From positions 1 through 20,051 of the forward strand of contig JAILOW010000172.1 in assembly GCA_024690635.1 (NCBI GenBank): a stretch of 20,051 bases of DNA. The letters run 5' to 3'. Under the pieces are notes generated by a model that worked only from the letters and a program-made list of their open reading frames with translations, did no database searches and was not told where the DNA came from. Below are positions 6,883-14,747 of this stretch, piece by piece. The DNA is from Butyrivibrio sp. (lineage in GTDB: Bacteria > Bacillota_A > Clostridia > Lachnospirales > Lachnospiraceae). The number at the start of each line of letters is the position of its first letter. Positions within the stretch are counted from its first letter, which is position 1. The translations under genes were made by a program, and so were the position numbers.

Positions 6883-8160
6883 ATGAATAATCAGGGAATA
6901 GGAACAAGATGCGTACAGGCAGGATATACACCGGGAAACGGTGAGCCCCGTCAGATACCCATCATTCAGTCCACTACTTTTAAATATGACACCAGTGAGG
7001 ACATGGGCAAGCTGTTTGATCTTGAAGCTACGGGATATTTTTACACAAGGCTTCAGAATCCCACCAATGACCATGTGGCTGCCAAGATAGCGGCTCTTGA
7101 GGGCGGATGTGCAGCAATGCTTACATCTTCCGGTCAGGCGGCAAACTTCTTTGCACTTTTTAATATCTGCGAGTGCGGAAGCCATATCGTTGCATCCTCA
7201 TCCATTTACGGAGGAACCTTCAACCTTATAGAAGTTACCATGAAAAAGATGGGAGTAGATGTTACCTTTGTTTCTCCCGATGCTTCGGAAGATGAACTTA
7301 ATGCAGCATTTCAGGATAACACAAGGGCCGTATTCGGAGAGACCATTGCCAATCCCGCTCTTACTGTTCTTGATATCGAGAAATTTGCAAAGGCTGCTCA
7401 CAGCCATGGTGTTCCTCTTATTGTAGACAACACCTTCCCCACACCTGTTAACTGCAGGCCTATCGAATGGGGAGCAGATATAGTTACACATTCAACTACC
7501 AAATACATGGACGGACACGGCGCAGCAGTGGGCGGAGCTATCGTTGATTCAGGCAAGTTTGACTGGCTGGCACATGCCGATAAGTTCCCCGGTCTTTGCC
7601 AGCCCGATGATTCTTATCACGGAATCGTATATGCCGAGAAGTTCGGACAGGAAGGCGCATTCATCACCAAGTGCACAGCACAGCTCATGAGAGACTTTGG
7701 ATGTATCCAGTCACCTCAGAATGCATTCCTTTTAAATCTCGGACTTGAGTCCCTTCATGTTCGTATGCCCAGGCACGTTGAGAACGGACTTGCCGTTGCA
7801 AAATTCCTTCAGGGACATGAGAAGGTTGCTGCGGTTCATTATCCCGGACTTGAGACAGATCCTTATTACGAGACAGCTAAAAAGTACATGCCTAACGGCG
7901 GATGCGGTGTAGTATCCTTTGAACTTAAGGGAGGAAGAGCAGCTGCAGAAGCCTTTATGAAAAAGCTTAAGCTTGCTGCCATTGAGACTCATGTTGCGGA
8001 TGCCCGCACATGTTGCCTGAATCCTGCCACATCAACTCACCGCCAGATGACTGATGAACAGCTTGAGGCAGCAGGAATCCCTGCAGGTCTTGTGAGAATG
8101 TCCTGCGGACTTGAGGACAAAGAAGATCTTATAGCTGATCTTGAGAATGCACTTAAGTAA
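6883..8160 (+). CDS. metY: O-acetylhomoserine aminocarboxypropyltransferase (sulfhydrylase)
   Basis: This 425-residue PLP enzyme of the Cys/Met metabolism family makes homocysteine directly from O-acetylhomoserine and sulfide. It opens with GTRCVQAGYTP and IIQSTTFKY, has the YTRLQNPTNDHVAAKIAALEGG substrate loop, the PLP-binding DNTFPTP, and the STTKYMDGHG site with Schiff-base Lys207. Length (~425) and the GGAIVDSGKFDW insertion point to MetY rather than MetB/MetC (~380). AAGGAGAG lies before ATG 6883. It is co-directional with ddh, both in aspartate-family amino acid metabolism, and ends at a strong terminator. No SAM riboswitch precedes it. Confidence 0.94.
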   Translation: MNNQGIGTRCVQAGYTPGNGEPRQIPIIQSTTFKYDTSEDMGKLFDLEATGYFYTRLQNPTNDHVAAKIAALEGGCAAMLTSSGQAANFFALFNICECGSHIVASSSIYGGTFNLIEVTMKKMGVDVTFVSPDASEDELNAAFQDNTRAVFGETIANPALTVLDIEKFAKAAHSHGVPLIVDNTFPTPVNCRPIEWGADIVTHSTTKYMDGHGAAVGGAIVDSGKFDWLAHADKFPGLCQPDDSYHGIVYAEKFGQEGAFITKCTAQLMRDFGCIQSPQNAFLLNLGLESLHVRMPRHVENGLAVAKFLQGHEKVAAVHYPGLETDPYYETAKKYMPNGGCGVVSFELKGGRAAAEAFMKKLKLAAIETHVADARTCCLNPATSTHRQMTDEQLEAAGIPAGLVRMSCGLEDKEDLIADLENALK

Positions 8161-8175
8161 AACAGTATATCCGTA

Positions 8176-8218
8176 AGCAACATTATCCGGTTTATCCGAG
8201 ATAATGTTGCTTTTTTTT
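8176..8218 (+). terminator. Rho-independent terminator after metY
   Basis: AGCAACATTATC (8176-8187) pairs perfectly with GATAATGTTGCT (8200-8211). The loop can extend by CGG/CCG, and eight consecutive T (8211-8218) follow. It ends the ddh-metY unit. Confidence 0.93.
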
Positions 8219-8219
8219 A

Positions 8220-8266
8220 CCATTATTTTGATGGTTTTAAATGACTTTTTGCCATCAAAATGATGG
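8220..8266. promoter_or_regulatory. Two 15-bp palindromes, 32 bp apart, upstream of the NAD operon
   Basis: Site 1 CCATTATTTTGATGG (8220-8234) and site 2 CCATCAAAATGATGG (8252-8266) are each built as CCATYA-N3-TGATGG. Site 2 is a perfect 6-3-6 palindrome; site 1 has one mismatch. The start-to-start spacing of 32 bp is about three helical turns, so both would lie on the same DNA face. The sites are also near-exact inverted copies of each other and so could form one stem with a 17-nt loop followed by TTTCTTTTT, meaning a second terminator is an alternative reading. They lie about 70 and 102 bp upstream of the predicted transcription start at 8329. Confidence 0.5.
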
Positions 8267-8293
8267 TTTCTTTTTCCGGACTTTGCGACGTAG

Positions 8294-8322
8294 TTGTGAA
8301 AAGAACGTCATTTTACTATAAT
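8294..8322 (+). promoter_or_regulatory. Sigma-A promoter for the NAD operon
   Basis: -35 TTGTGA (8294-8299, 4 of 6) and a perfect -10 TATAAT (8317-8322) have a 17-bp spacer. The start is expected near 8329, leaving a leader of about 23 nt that contains the ribosome site GGAG (8341-8344). Confidence 0.75.
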
Positions 8323-8351
8323 AGTAAGGATAGACAAAAAGGAGATTTCTC

Positions 8352-10079
8352 ATGGAAAAGATAGGAATTGTGTTTGGATGTTTCATACCTTTTCACAGAG
8401 GCCATGAATCACTGGTTCACAGGGCACTTTCTGAAAATGACCGCATGATCATTGCGGTTTGCGGCTATCAGTATGACAGAGGCAAGGATTTCCTTCCTTT
8501 TACCGTACGTCACAAGCTGGTAAAGGAAATGTTCCACGACAACAACAGGGTTATAGTTGCGCTGATAGACGACAAAAAGATCGGTCTTGACGGCACCTTT
8601 ACCCACGAAAACTGGGTTGCCTGGGGGAATGAACTCTTTTCATCCGCAAACATTGACCCTGACAGCGCAGAGTTCACCTGGTATACAGGAGAGCCATCCT
8701 ACGTGGAAAAGCTTGGCCCAATCTATCCCGGGCACCACTTTACGCTGGTTGACCGTCAGATCATCAAGACCAGCGGCTCACAGATACGCACAAGTCCCGG
8801 AGTCCATGCGGAAGAGATAAACAAAGTATTTAAAGATTACCTGCGAAAGACAGGAAAACTTGAGGAGAATGTTATGAATCCAATTATCGACAGTTTGCTT
8901 GAAACCGACCTTTACAAATTTTCCATGGGACAGGCTATATATCACAATTTCCCTGATTACACCACAACCTGGACCTTCAGATGCAGAAACAAGGACGTTC
9001 ATTTTACAAAAGAGATGGTTGAGGAGATAAAGAGACAGATCTACCTCTACTGCGACCTGAACTTTACCGAGGATGAGCTCAATTATCTTGCAGGTATCAA
9101 GTGGATCAAAAAGTCCTATGTTGATTTCCTTCGTCTGTGGCATCCCAGATATGAGGACTTTACCATAACAGATGAGGCGGACTGCGGCCTTTCCATTGAG
9201 ACCAACGGAACATGGCTCAACACCTCAATGTATGAGATCCCTACTCTTGCAATCGTCAACGAAGTTTACTTCAGAATGGCATATGATTATCAGGAGCTGA
9301 TGACATCCTTTGAAGAAAAGCTCGATGAAAAGATAGCTCTTTTGAAAGACGGCACTTACAAGATCGGTGCTTTCAGTGAGTTCGGACTCAGAAGAAGACT
9401 TTCTGCTGAGGCGCAGGAACTGGCTGTTCTCAAGCTCTCAAAGGAAAAGACAGAAGGCTCAACCTTCGTTGGAACATCCAACGTATACCTTGCCAAAAAG
9501 CTTGGAGTAAACCCTGTGGGAACCATGGCTCATGAGTGGATCATGTGTGTAGGACAGGGCAATCACAAGCACAATCCCGCATACTCCAACTGGTATGCTC
9601 TTGACTACTGGGTAAAGGAGTACGGTATCTTAAATGGAACAGCACTTACGGATGCCATCACCACAGACTGCTTCCTTCGCGACTTCCAGCTGACCTATTC
9701 CACACTCTTTAGCGGAGTTCGTCATGACAGCGGAGATCCCATCGAGTGGGGCGAAAAGATGATAGCTCACTATGAGAGCCTTGGCATCGATTCCAAGACC
9801 AAGACACTTCTTTTCAGTGACAGCCTTGATTTCAAGCGGGCCAATGATATTTATGCGCACTTCAACGGAAGAGCAAAGGTGGCATTTGGAATCGGAACTT
9901 ATATTGCCAACGATACCAAGGTTCCTGCTCTCAATATCGTTATGAAGACAACTGCCTGCAACGGACAGGATGTTGCCAAGGTTTCAGACGTAGAAGGAAA
10001 GGGCATGTGCAAGAACCCTGATTATGTGGACTATCTCCAGAGATGTATCGACTGGAGAATGGAGCATGAGAATATCTGA
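8352..10079 (+). CDS. Bifunctional NMN/NaMN adenylyltransferase - nicotinate phosphoribosyltransferase fusion
   Basis: This 575-residue cytoplasmic protein has two domains. Residues 1 to about 170 form a nucleotidyltransferase of the NadR/NadM NMNAT type: GCFIPFHRGH with H15xxH18, and VDRQIIKTSGSQIR (SGSQIR 141-146, the ISTxxxR-like site). Residues 175-575 are a full-length nicotinate phosphoribosyltransferase (PncB): ETDLYKFSMGQA, GTMAHEW with the presumed phosphorylated His394, and RHDSGDP at 457-463. Together they would convert nicotinate to NaMN and then NaAD. ATG 8874 (Met175) at the domain boundary has AGGAG six bases upstream (8863-8867), so PncB may also be made alone. The start at 8352 follows GGAG at 8341. 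nadE follows 20 nt downstream, which suggests NaMN as the adenylyltransferase substrate. Confidence 0.92.
   Translation: MEKIGIVFGCFIPFHRGHESLVHRALSENDRMIIAVCGYQYDRGKDFLPFTVRHKLVKEMFHDNNRVIVALIDDKKIGLDGTFTHENWVAWGNELFSSANIDPDSAEFTWYTGEPSYVEKLGPIYPGHHFTLVDRQIIKTSGSQIRTSPGVHAEEINKVFKDYLRKTGKLEENVMNPIIDSLLETDLYKFSMGQAIYHNFPDYTTTWTFRCRNKDVHFTKEMVEEIKRQIYLYCDLNFTEDELNYLAGIKWIKKSYVDFLRLWHPRYEDFTITDEADCGLSIETNGTWLNTSMYEIPTLAIVNEVYFRMAYDYQELMTSFEEKLDEKIALLKDGTYKIGAFSEFGLRRRLSAEAQELAVLKLSKEKTEGSTFVGTSNVYLAKKLGVNPVGTMAHEWIMCVGQGNHKHNPAYSNWYALDYWVKEYGILNGTALTDAITTDCFLRDFQLTYSTLFSGVRHDSGDPIEWGEKMIAHYESLGIDSKTKTLLFSDSLDFKRANDIYAHFNGRAKVAFGIGTYIANDTKVPALNIVMKTTACNGQDVAKVSDVEGKGMCKNPDYVDYLQRCIDWRMEHENI
8863..8876 (+). 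promoter_or_regulatory. Internal ribosome site and ATG at the NMNAT/PncB domain boundary
   Basis: AGGAG (8863-8867), a 6-nt spacer and an in-frame ATG at 8874 lie exactly where the PncB domain begins (MNPIIDSLLETDLYKFSMGQ). Independent translation would yield a 401-residue PncB, the normal size of a free-standing enzyme. This looks like the relic, or a still-working copy, of the second gene's own start. Confidence 0.55.
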
Positions 10080-10099
10080 TTTACGAGGACGAAAAAGCT

Positions 10100-10831
10100 A
10101 TGGACGCAAATAAAGAAATAGAAAAAATAGTTAAGTGGATTCGGGACTGGTTTTCACAGAACGGACCTTCCGCCGATGCGGTCATCGGACTTTCCGGAGG
10201 AAAGGACTCTACCATAGTAGCAGCTCTTTTGGTAAGAGCGCTTGGAAAGGACCGTGTAGTTGGAGTCCTTATGCCAAACGGCGAGCAAAAAGATATTGAG
10301 GATTCCAAGGCTGTAGCAAAGCTCCTTGATATCAGACACTTTATAGTAAACATCAATCTTGCGGTGGAGGGAGAGCTGGCAGCTCTTCGTGCGGCCGGTG
10401 TTGAGCCCGGCAAGGATGCCATCATCAATACTCCTCCCAGGATCAGGATGACAACTCTTTATGCCATAGCCCAGTCTCTTCCCAAGGGAGGAAGGGTTGC
10501 CAATACCTGCAACGCTTCGGAGGATTATGTCGGCTATTCTACCAAGTACGGCGACGCGGCTGGAGATTTCAGCCCCTGCGCTGATTTTACCGTAACGGAG
10601 ATGCTTCAGATCGGTGATGCCCTAGGGCTTCCTACTGAGCTTATTCACAAGACTCCTTCAGACGGACTTAGCGGAATGTCCGATGAGGAAAAACTTGGAT
10701 TTACCTATGCGGCACTTGATGACTATATTCTGAACGGTGTCTGTGATGACGAGGAACTTAAAAAGAGGTTTGATCACCTGCATGCCATAAATCTGCACAA
10801 GCTTCAGGTGATTCCTACATACAGAAGATAA
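10100..10831 (+). CDS. nadE: NH3-dependent NAD+ synthetase
   Basis: This 243-residue cytoplasmic N-type ATP pyrophosphatase amidates deamido-NAD to NAD, the last step after the preceding fusion enzyme. The PP-loop SGGKDS is at residues 32-37. NTPPRIRMTTLYAIAQ, NTCNASEDYVGYSTKYGDAAGDFSP and HKTPSDGLSGMSDEEKLGF are NadE signatures. No glutaminase domain is attached, and the length is that of the short ammonia-dependent form. GAGGA at 10085-10089 lies ten bases before ATG 10100. The 20-nt gap to the fusion gene indicates one transcript encoding the whole Preiss-Handler pathway in two proteins. Confidence 0.95.
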   Translation: MDANKEIEKIVKWIRDWFSQNGPSADAVIGLSGGKDSTIVAALLVRALGKDRVVGVLMPNGEQKDIEDSKAVAKLLDIRHFIVNINLAVEGELAALRAAGVEPGKDAIINTPPRIRMTTLYAIAQSLPKGGRVANTCNASEDYVGYSTKYGDAAGDFSPCADFTVTEMLQIGDALGLPTELIHKTPSDGLSGMSDEEKLGFTYAALDDYILNGVCDDEELKKRFDHLHAINLHKLQVIPTYRR

Positions 10832-10863
10832 AGATCAAAAAAACAAAACAATAAATAATCCCT

Positions 10864-12225
10864 ATGAAAAAAATACAGAATAAACGCGAATATCTAACGC
10901 AAACACCGGTGCCGAAGCTTATCTTATCTCTTTCGGTTCCGACAATAATCAGCATGCTGGTGACGGCTATCTATAACACAGCCGACACCTTTTTTGTGGC
11001 CAGAGTTTCACATGATCCCACGGTTAATACAGCTGCAACTGCGGCAGTAGGACTTGTGTTTACCGTAATGGCAATGATACAGGCCTTTGGATTTTTCTTT
11101 GGACACGGTTCGGGCAATTACATCTCCAGAATGATGGGAGCAGGTGACCACAAAGAGGCCAGCGAGATGGCATCCACAGCCTTTGCCATGGCGCTTATAA
11201 TGGGAGTTTTGTTTTCTATAGTCGGAAACATCTTTGCACCTGATATAGCATCCTGGCTTGGATCCAGAGGAGCTTCCGAGACGACCATGAAGTTTACGCT
11301 TCAGTACATGAGGATCATCCTTTTGGGAGCGCCTTTCATGATGGGACAGTTTGTAATAAACAACCAGCTCAGGTTCCAGGGAAGTGCGACCTACGCTATG
11401 GTGGGACTTATGTGCGGAGCTGTTATGAACATGTTCCTGGATCCCCTTTTGATCCTCGTATTTCACATGGAAGTAAGAGGTGCGGCTATTGCAACCATAA
11501 TGGGTCAGATCACCAGTTTTGTGGTACTCCTTGTGGGAACAACAAAGGGCGAGAATATCAAGCTTAGTCTTTCGAACGTACATATAAACAGACATTACAT
11601 CTTTGAAGTGACCAACGGCGGAGCCCCTTCATTACTTAGACAGGGTCTTGCGGCGGTTGCTACACTTATCCTTAATTACACGGCGGGCTCCATCGGATCC
11701 GACGCTGCCATTGCGGGAATGTCAGTTACATCAAGAGTAATGCTCATGATGGGCGCAGCTCTTATTGGTTTCGGTCAGGGCTATCAGCCGGTATGTTCCT
11801 TTAACTACGGCGCGGGCCTTACAGGCAGAGTAAAAGAAGGTTACAAGTTCTGCGTAAAGTACTCAACGGTTTTCCTCATCGGTATAGGAGTTTTGTGCTA
11901 CGTCTTTGCACCTCAGATCATAGCTCTTTTCTCCAAGGATCCATCAGCAGTTGAGGTTGGCGTAGCAGCTCTGAGATTCCAGGCAGTTACTCTTCCTCTT
12001 TCCGGCGCTATCGTCATCAGCAATATGATGCTCCAGTCCATAGGAAAGGGAATAAAGGCATCTATTACAGCATCCTGCAGAAACGGTATCTGCTTTATAC
12101 CTGCAGTACTCATCCTGCCGGCGCTTTTGGGGATCACGGGAATTGAGATGACCCAGTCCTGCGCGGATGTGTTATCACTACTTATTGCAGTGCCAATGGC
12201 GTATTCGGAACTTAAGAAGTTTTAA
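10864..12225 (+). CDS. MATE family multidrug/metabolite efflux transporter
   Basis: This 453-residue integral membrane protein has about twelve hydrophobic segments in two repeated halves. The entry motif TPVPKLILSLSVPTIISMLVTAIYNTADTFFVARV is a hallmark of MATE antiporters, as are GHGSGNYISRMMGAGDHKEA and GFGQGYQPVCSFNYGAG in the second half. These carriers export cationic drugs or metabolites using Na+ or H+ gradients; the substrate cannot be read from sequence. The N-terminus fits the family, but no Shine-Dalgarno is visible in the A-rich 32 nt after nadE. That gap holds no promoter I can support, so it is probably read with the NAD operon. It ends at a strong terminator. Confidence 0.93.
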   Translation: MKKIQNKREYLTQTPVPKLILSLSVPTIISMLVTAIYNTADTFFVARVSHDPTVNTAATAAVGLVFTVMAMIQAFGFFFGHGSGNYISRMMGAGDHKEASEMASTAFAMALIMGVLFSIVGNIFAPDIASWLGSRGASETTMKFTLQYMRIILLGAPFMMGQFVINNQLRFQGSATYAMVGLMCGAVMNMFLDPLLILVFHMEVRGAAIATIMGQITSFVVLLVGTTKGENIKLSLSNVHINRHYIFEVTNGGAPSLLRQGLAAVATLILNYTAGSIGSDAAIAGMSVTSRVMLMMGAALIGFGQGYQPVCSFNYGAGLTGRVKEGYKFCVKYSTVFLIGIGVLCYVFAPQIIALFSKDPSAVEVGVAALRFQAVTLPLSGAIVISNMMLQSIGKGIKASITASCRNGICFIPAVLILPALLGITGIEMTQSCADVLSLLIAVPMAYSELKKF

Positions 12226-12231
12226 TAAAGC

Positions 12232-12262
12232 AAAAAGAAGAAGTGGAAACTTCTTCTTTTTT
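12232..12262. terminator. Bidirectional terminator between the MATE gene and larE
   Basis: AAAAAGAAGAAGT (12232-12244) pairs perfectly with ACTTCTTCTTTTT (12249-12261) around the loop GGAA. A/T tracts on both sides let it stop transcription from both the + strand MATE gene and the - strand larE, whose stop codon lies 4 bp away. Confidence 0.93.
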
Positions 12263-12265
12263 GTT

Positions 12266-13087
12266 TTATTTCTTAAGGGTTTCATTAAGGCTTCCTGTGC
12301 GGTAGCCCCTGATATCAAGGGTTACATAGGAAAATCCTGTATGCTTGAAATGCTCATATACTTTTTCTCTGATATCATCTGACATGAACCTTTCAAAGTC
12401 TGTGGGAAGAAGCTCAATCCTTGCTATGTTTCCATGGCAACGGACGCGGAACTGCTTAAAGCCAAGTTCCATAAGGAGCTGTTCTCCGTCGGCGATCTTT
12501 GTGAGCTTTTCGTCGGTTATCTTTTCTCCGTAAGGTATACGGCTTGCAAGACATGCAAAGGAAGGTTTGTTGTAGGTGGGAAGATGAAAGTGCTCCGAGA
12601 GGGCACGGATCTCAGCCTTGGTAAATCCAACATCCTCCAGAGGACTCTTTACACCAAGCTCCGCAACTGCCTTCATGCCGGGGCGGTAATCCGATTTGTC
12701 ATCAAGATTTGAGCCCTCACAGACGCAGGACAGACCTTCTTTTTTGGCTGTTTCAAGTAGCGTTGTAAACAGAGTCTTTTTGCAGTGATAGCATCTGTCA
12801 GGGGGATTTGATGAGATCTCTTCTTTGCCGAGAACATCCACCTCGATTATAAGCTGTCTTGCGCCTATATGCCTGCAGAAGTCCATGGCCTCGGCAAATT
12901 CATGCCCCGGAAAGAACATGGATGAAATGGTGGCGGCAACAGCCTTATCCCCAAGGGCATCTTTTGCTGCATAGAGCAGAAAGGTGGAATCTACACCGCC
13001 GGAAAAGGCCACAAGGGCAGAACCCATTGTGACCATGTAATCTTTTAACCTGTCATATTTTTCAAGTAATGCCTGATCAGTTGTCAT
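12266..13087 (-). CDS. larE: LarE-type ATP-dependent sulfur transferase with a CxxC motif
   Basis: This 273-residue PP-loop protein has ATP-binding SGGVDS at 29-34 and PPDRCYHCKKTLF with Cys99 and Cys102. FACLASRIPYGEKI includes Cys179, equivalent to the sulfur-donating cysteine of LarE. LarE adenylates and sulfurates the pyridinium dicarboxylate precursor of the nickel-pincer cofactor. From family knowledge, forms with three cysteines are thought to hold a [4Fe-4S] cluster and act catalytically, while single-Cys forms sacrifice their own sulfur; this one has all three. GAGGAAAAG precedes the ATG. It begins 20 nt after metI as the last gene of the methionine transport operon; no larA, larB or larC is in the window. 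The specific substrate is therefore uncertain. Confidence 0.88.
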   Translation of the reverse strand: MTTDQALLEKYDRLKDYMVTMGSALVAFSGGVDSTFLLYAAKDALGDKAVAATISSMFFPGHEFAEAMDFCRHIGARQLIIEVDVLGKEEISSNPPDRCYHCKKTLFTTLLETAKKEGLSCVCEGSNLDDKSDYRPGMKAVAELGVKSPLEDVGFTKAEIRALSEHFHLPTYNKPSFACLASRIPYGEKITDEKLTKIADGEQLLMELGFKQFRVRCHGNIARIELLPTDFERFMSDDIREKVYEHFKHTGFSYVTLDIRGYRTGSLNETLKK

Positions 13088-13107
13088 ATCTTTTCCTCAA
13101 ATATGAA

Positions 13108-13743
13108 TCAGCTCATTTTTTTGTACATGTGGTTTCCGATCATCTGTATCAGCTGAACGAAAGCGATAAGGATGATGGAACATACGATAAGGTAATCGGT
13201 CTTGTACTGCTGGTATCCGTAGCGGATGGCTATATCACCCACACCGCCACCTCCAACGGTTCCTGCCATTGCGGAGTAACCGATAAGAGATATCAAAAGA
13301 AGAACAACTGCATTGAGCATCCTGGGAATGGACTCTTTTACATAGACCCTCATAAGGATCTGAAAATCCGATGCGCCAAAGCTTCTGGCTGCCTCGATGA
13401 CTCCGGGATTGGTCTCCCTGAGGCTCGTTTCAAATACCCTTGCGATGTAGGGAATTGCTGAAACGGTAAGGGGCACGATGGATGCCGTTGTACCGATGGA
13501 CTTACCTACAACCATTCTGGTGAAGGGAATGAGTATCACCAAAAGAATGATGAAGGGGAAGCTTCTGAATACGTTAACTATGAAACTGAGGATCTCATAT
13601 ACTATCTTGTTTGGCTTAAGTCCGTCGGGAGCTGTAAGAGTCAGCACAACTGCAGGGAAAAAGCCGATTATCACTGAAAAGAGTGTGGACCAGAACACCA
13701 TGTAGAGTGTCTGCTTAAAAGCTTCAAAAACTATAGCTGTCAT
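13108..13743 (-). CDS. metI: Methionine ABC transporter permease
   Basis: This 211-residue inner membrane permease has five predicted spans. The cytoplasmic coupling motif EAARSFGASDFQILMRVYVKESIP (EAA loop) is in the middle, and GYSAMAGTVGGGGVGDIAIRYGYQQY near the C-terminus is the MetI signature. The frame is open six codons further, but GGAGGTGAT lies correctly before the ATG at 13743, which overlaps the metN stop as ATGA; I chose that start. It forms the MetN2-MetI2 importer for methionine with the lipoprotein MetQ encoded upstream. Confidence 0.95.
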   Translation of the reverse strand: MTAIVFEAFKQTLYMVFWSTLFSVIIGFFPAVVLTLTAPDGLKPNKIVYEILSFIVNVFRSFPFIILLVILIPFTRMVVGKSIGTTASIVPLTVSAIPYIARVFETSLRETNPGVIEAARSFGASDFQILMRVYVKESIPRMLNAVVLLLISLIGYSAMAGTVGGGGVGDIAIRYGYQQYKTDYLIVCSIILIAFVQLIQMIGNHMYKKMS

Positions 13744-14714
13744 CTGCCGATCACCTCCCATGTCACGCCCTTGCTGTCAAGGAATGCGCAGGCTCCTTCG
13801 AGGTCTTTTTCCTCCATGTTGAGCACAAGGCTTCCGTAAACATCTTCTCTGAAGTCCTCAAGTTTGGCCCAGCAGATATTGAAATTTGTGTGGAGCTCCT
13901 GGGACATCATGGTAACAATGGGGCGCTGATTGCCTTCGCCGTAGAAAAAGAGCTTGAGATTGACTCCTGTTGTGGGAAGCTTGTCGCTTTCTTCTCTGAG
14001 GAAGTCTCTGATCTCTCTTTCCTTGGGCCATACGAAGAGTTTTTCGGGATTGCCGGATGCAAGGACATTTCCTTTATTAAGGAATGCCACCTTCTGGCAG
14101 ATCTGTTTAACTACTTCCATCTGGTGAGTGACCACGATGATGGTGATGCCCATCTCTTTGTTGATCTTTTGCAAAAGAGCAAGGATACCCTTGGTGATCT
14201 CGGGATCAAGAGCACTTGTGGCCTCATCGCAAAGAAGAAACTCAGGATCAAGTACCAGAGCTCTTGCTATGGCAACTCTCTGTTTCTGACCGCCGGAAAG
14301 TTCCCTTGGCTTGGCATGAGCTCTCTCTTCAAGACCTACAAGCTTTATAAGCCTGTTTATTTTTTCTTTGGCCTCGGGAGTATTGGTGGGGATATGCCAG
14401 AACTTCATGGGAAGTGCGATGTTGTCGTATACATCAAGGCGCTCTAAAAGGTTAAAGCCCTGGAAGATCATACCCATCCTCTTTTGGAGGTTTCGAAGCT
14501 CTTTTTTGTTGCCTGGATCTACGACCGTACCGTCTACCACAATGGAGCCGCTGTCATAGGGCTCAAGCCCGTTAATGCAGCGAAGGAGCGTGGATTTCCC
14601 CGCTCCTGACTGGCCGATGATACCATAGATCTCATGGTCTTCAATATTAAGTGATATGTCCTTTAATACGGAGGTTCCGTCAAAGGATTTGCTGACATTT
14701 TTTATCTCGATCAT
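13740..14714 (-). CDS. metN: Methionine ABC transporter ATP-binding protein with NIL domain
   Basis: This 324-residue ATPase has Walker A GQSGAGKST at 34-42, Q-loop FQ near 84-85, ABC signature LSGGQ at 139-143 and Walker B FLLCDEATSALD at 159-170. Residues about 245-324 form the C-terminal NIL (ferredoxin-like) domain that senses methionine and inhibits uptake (transinhibition) in this family. It powers import through MetI. It lies 33 nt after metQ. The ribosome site is weak (CGGTAAT before the ATG), unlike its neighbours, so it may be translated less efficiently or depend on coupling. The stop overlaps metI by four bases. Confidence 0.96.
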   Translation of the reverse strand: MIEIKNVSKSFDGTSVLKDISLNIEDHEIYGIIGQSGAGKSTLLRCINGLEPYDSGSIVVDGTVVDPGNKKELRNLQKRMGMIFQGFNLLERLDVYDNIALPMKFWHIPTNTPEAKEKINRLIKLVGLEERAHAKPRELSGGQKQRVAIARALVLDPEFLLCDEATSALDPEITKGILALLQKINKEMGITIIVVTHQMEVVKQICQKVAFLNKGNVLASGNPEKLFVWPKEREIRDFLREESDKLPTTGVNLKLFFYGEGNQRPIVTMMSQELHTNFNICWAKLEDFREDVYGSLVLNMEEKDLEGACAFLDSKGVTWEVIGR

Positions 14715-14747
14715 TTTATTACCGGCTATATTTCAATAAATCAAAAA

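Noticed and set aside
13744..13761. Upstream ATG for metI
   Set aside because: The Shine-Dalgarno GGAGGTGAT lies inside this extension and points to ATG 13743, which also makes the usual ATGA overlap with metN.
13890..14447. 185-residue + strand frame opposite metN
   Set aside because: It lies entirely within the strongly supported metN gene on the other strand and has no recognisable domain.
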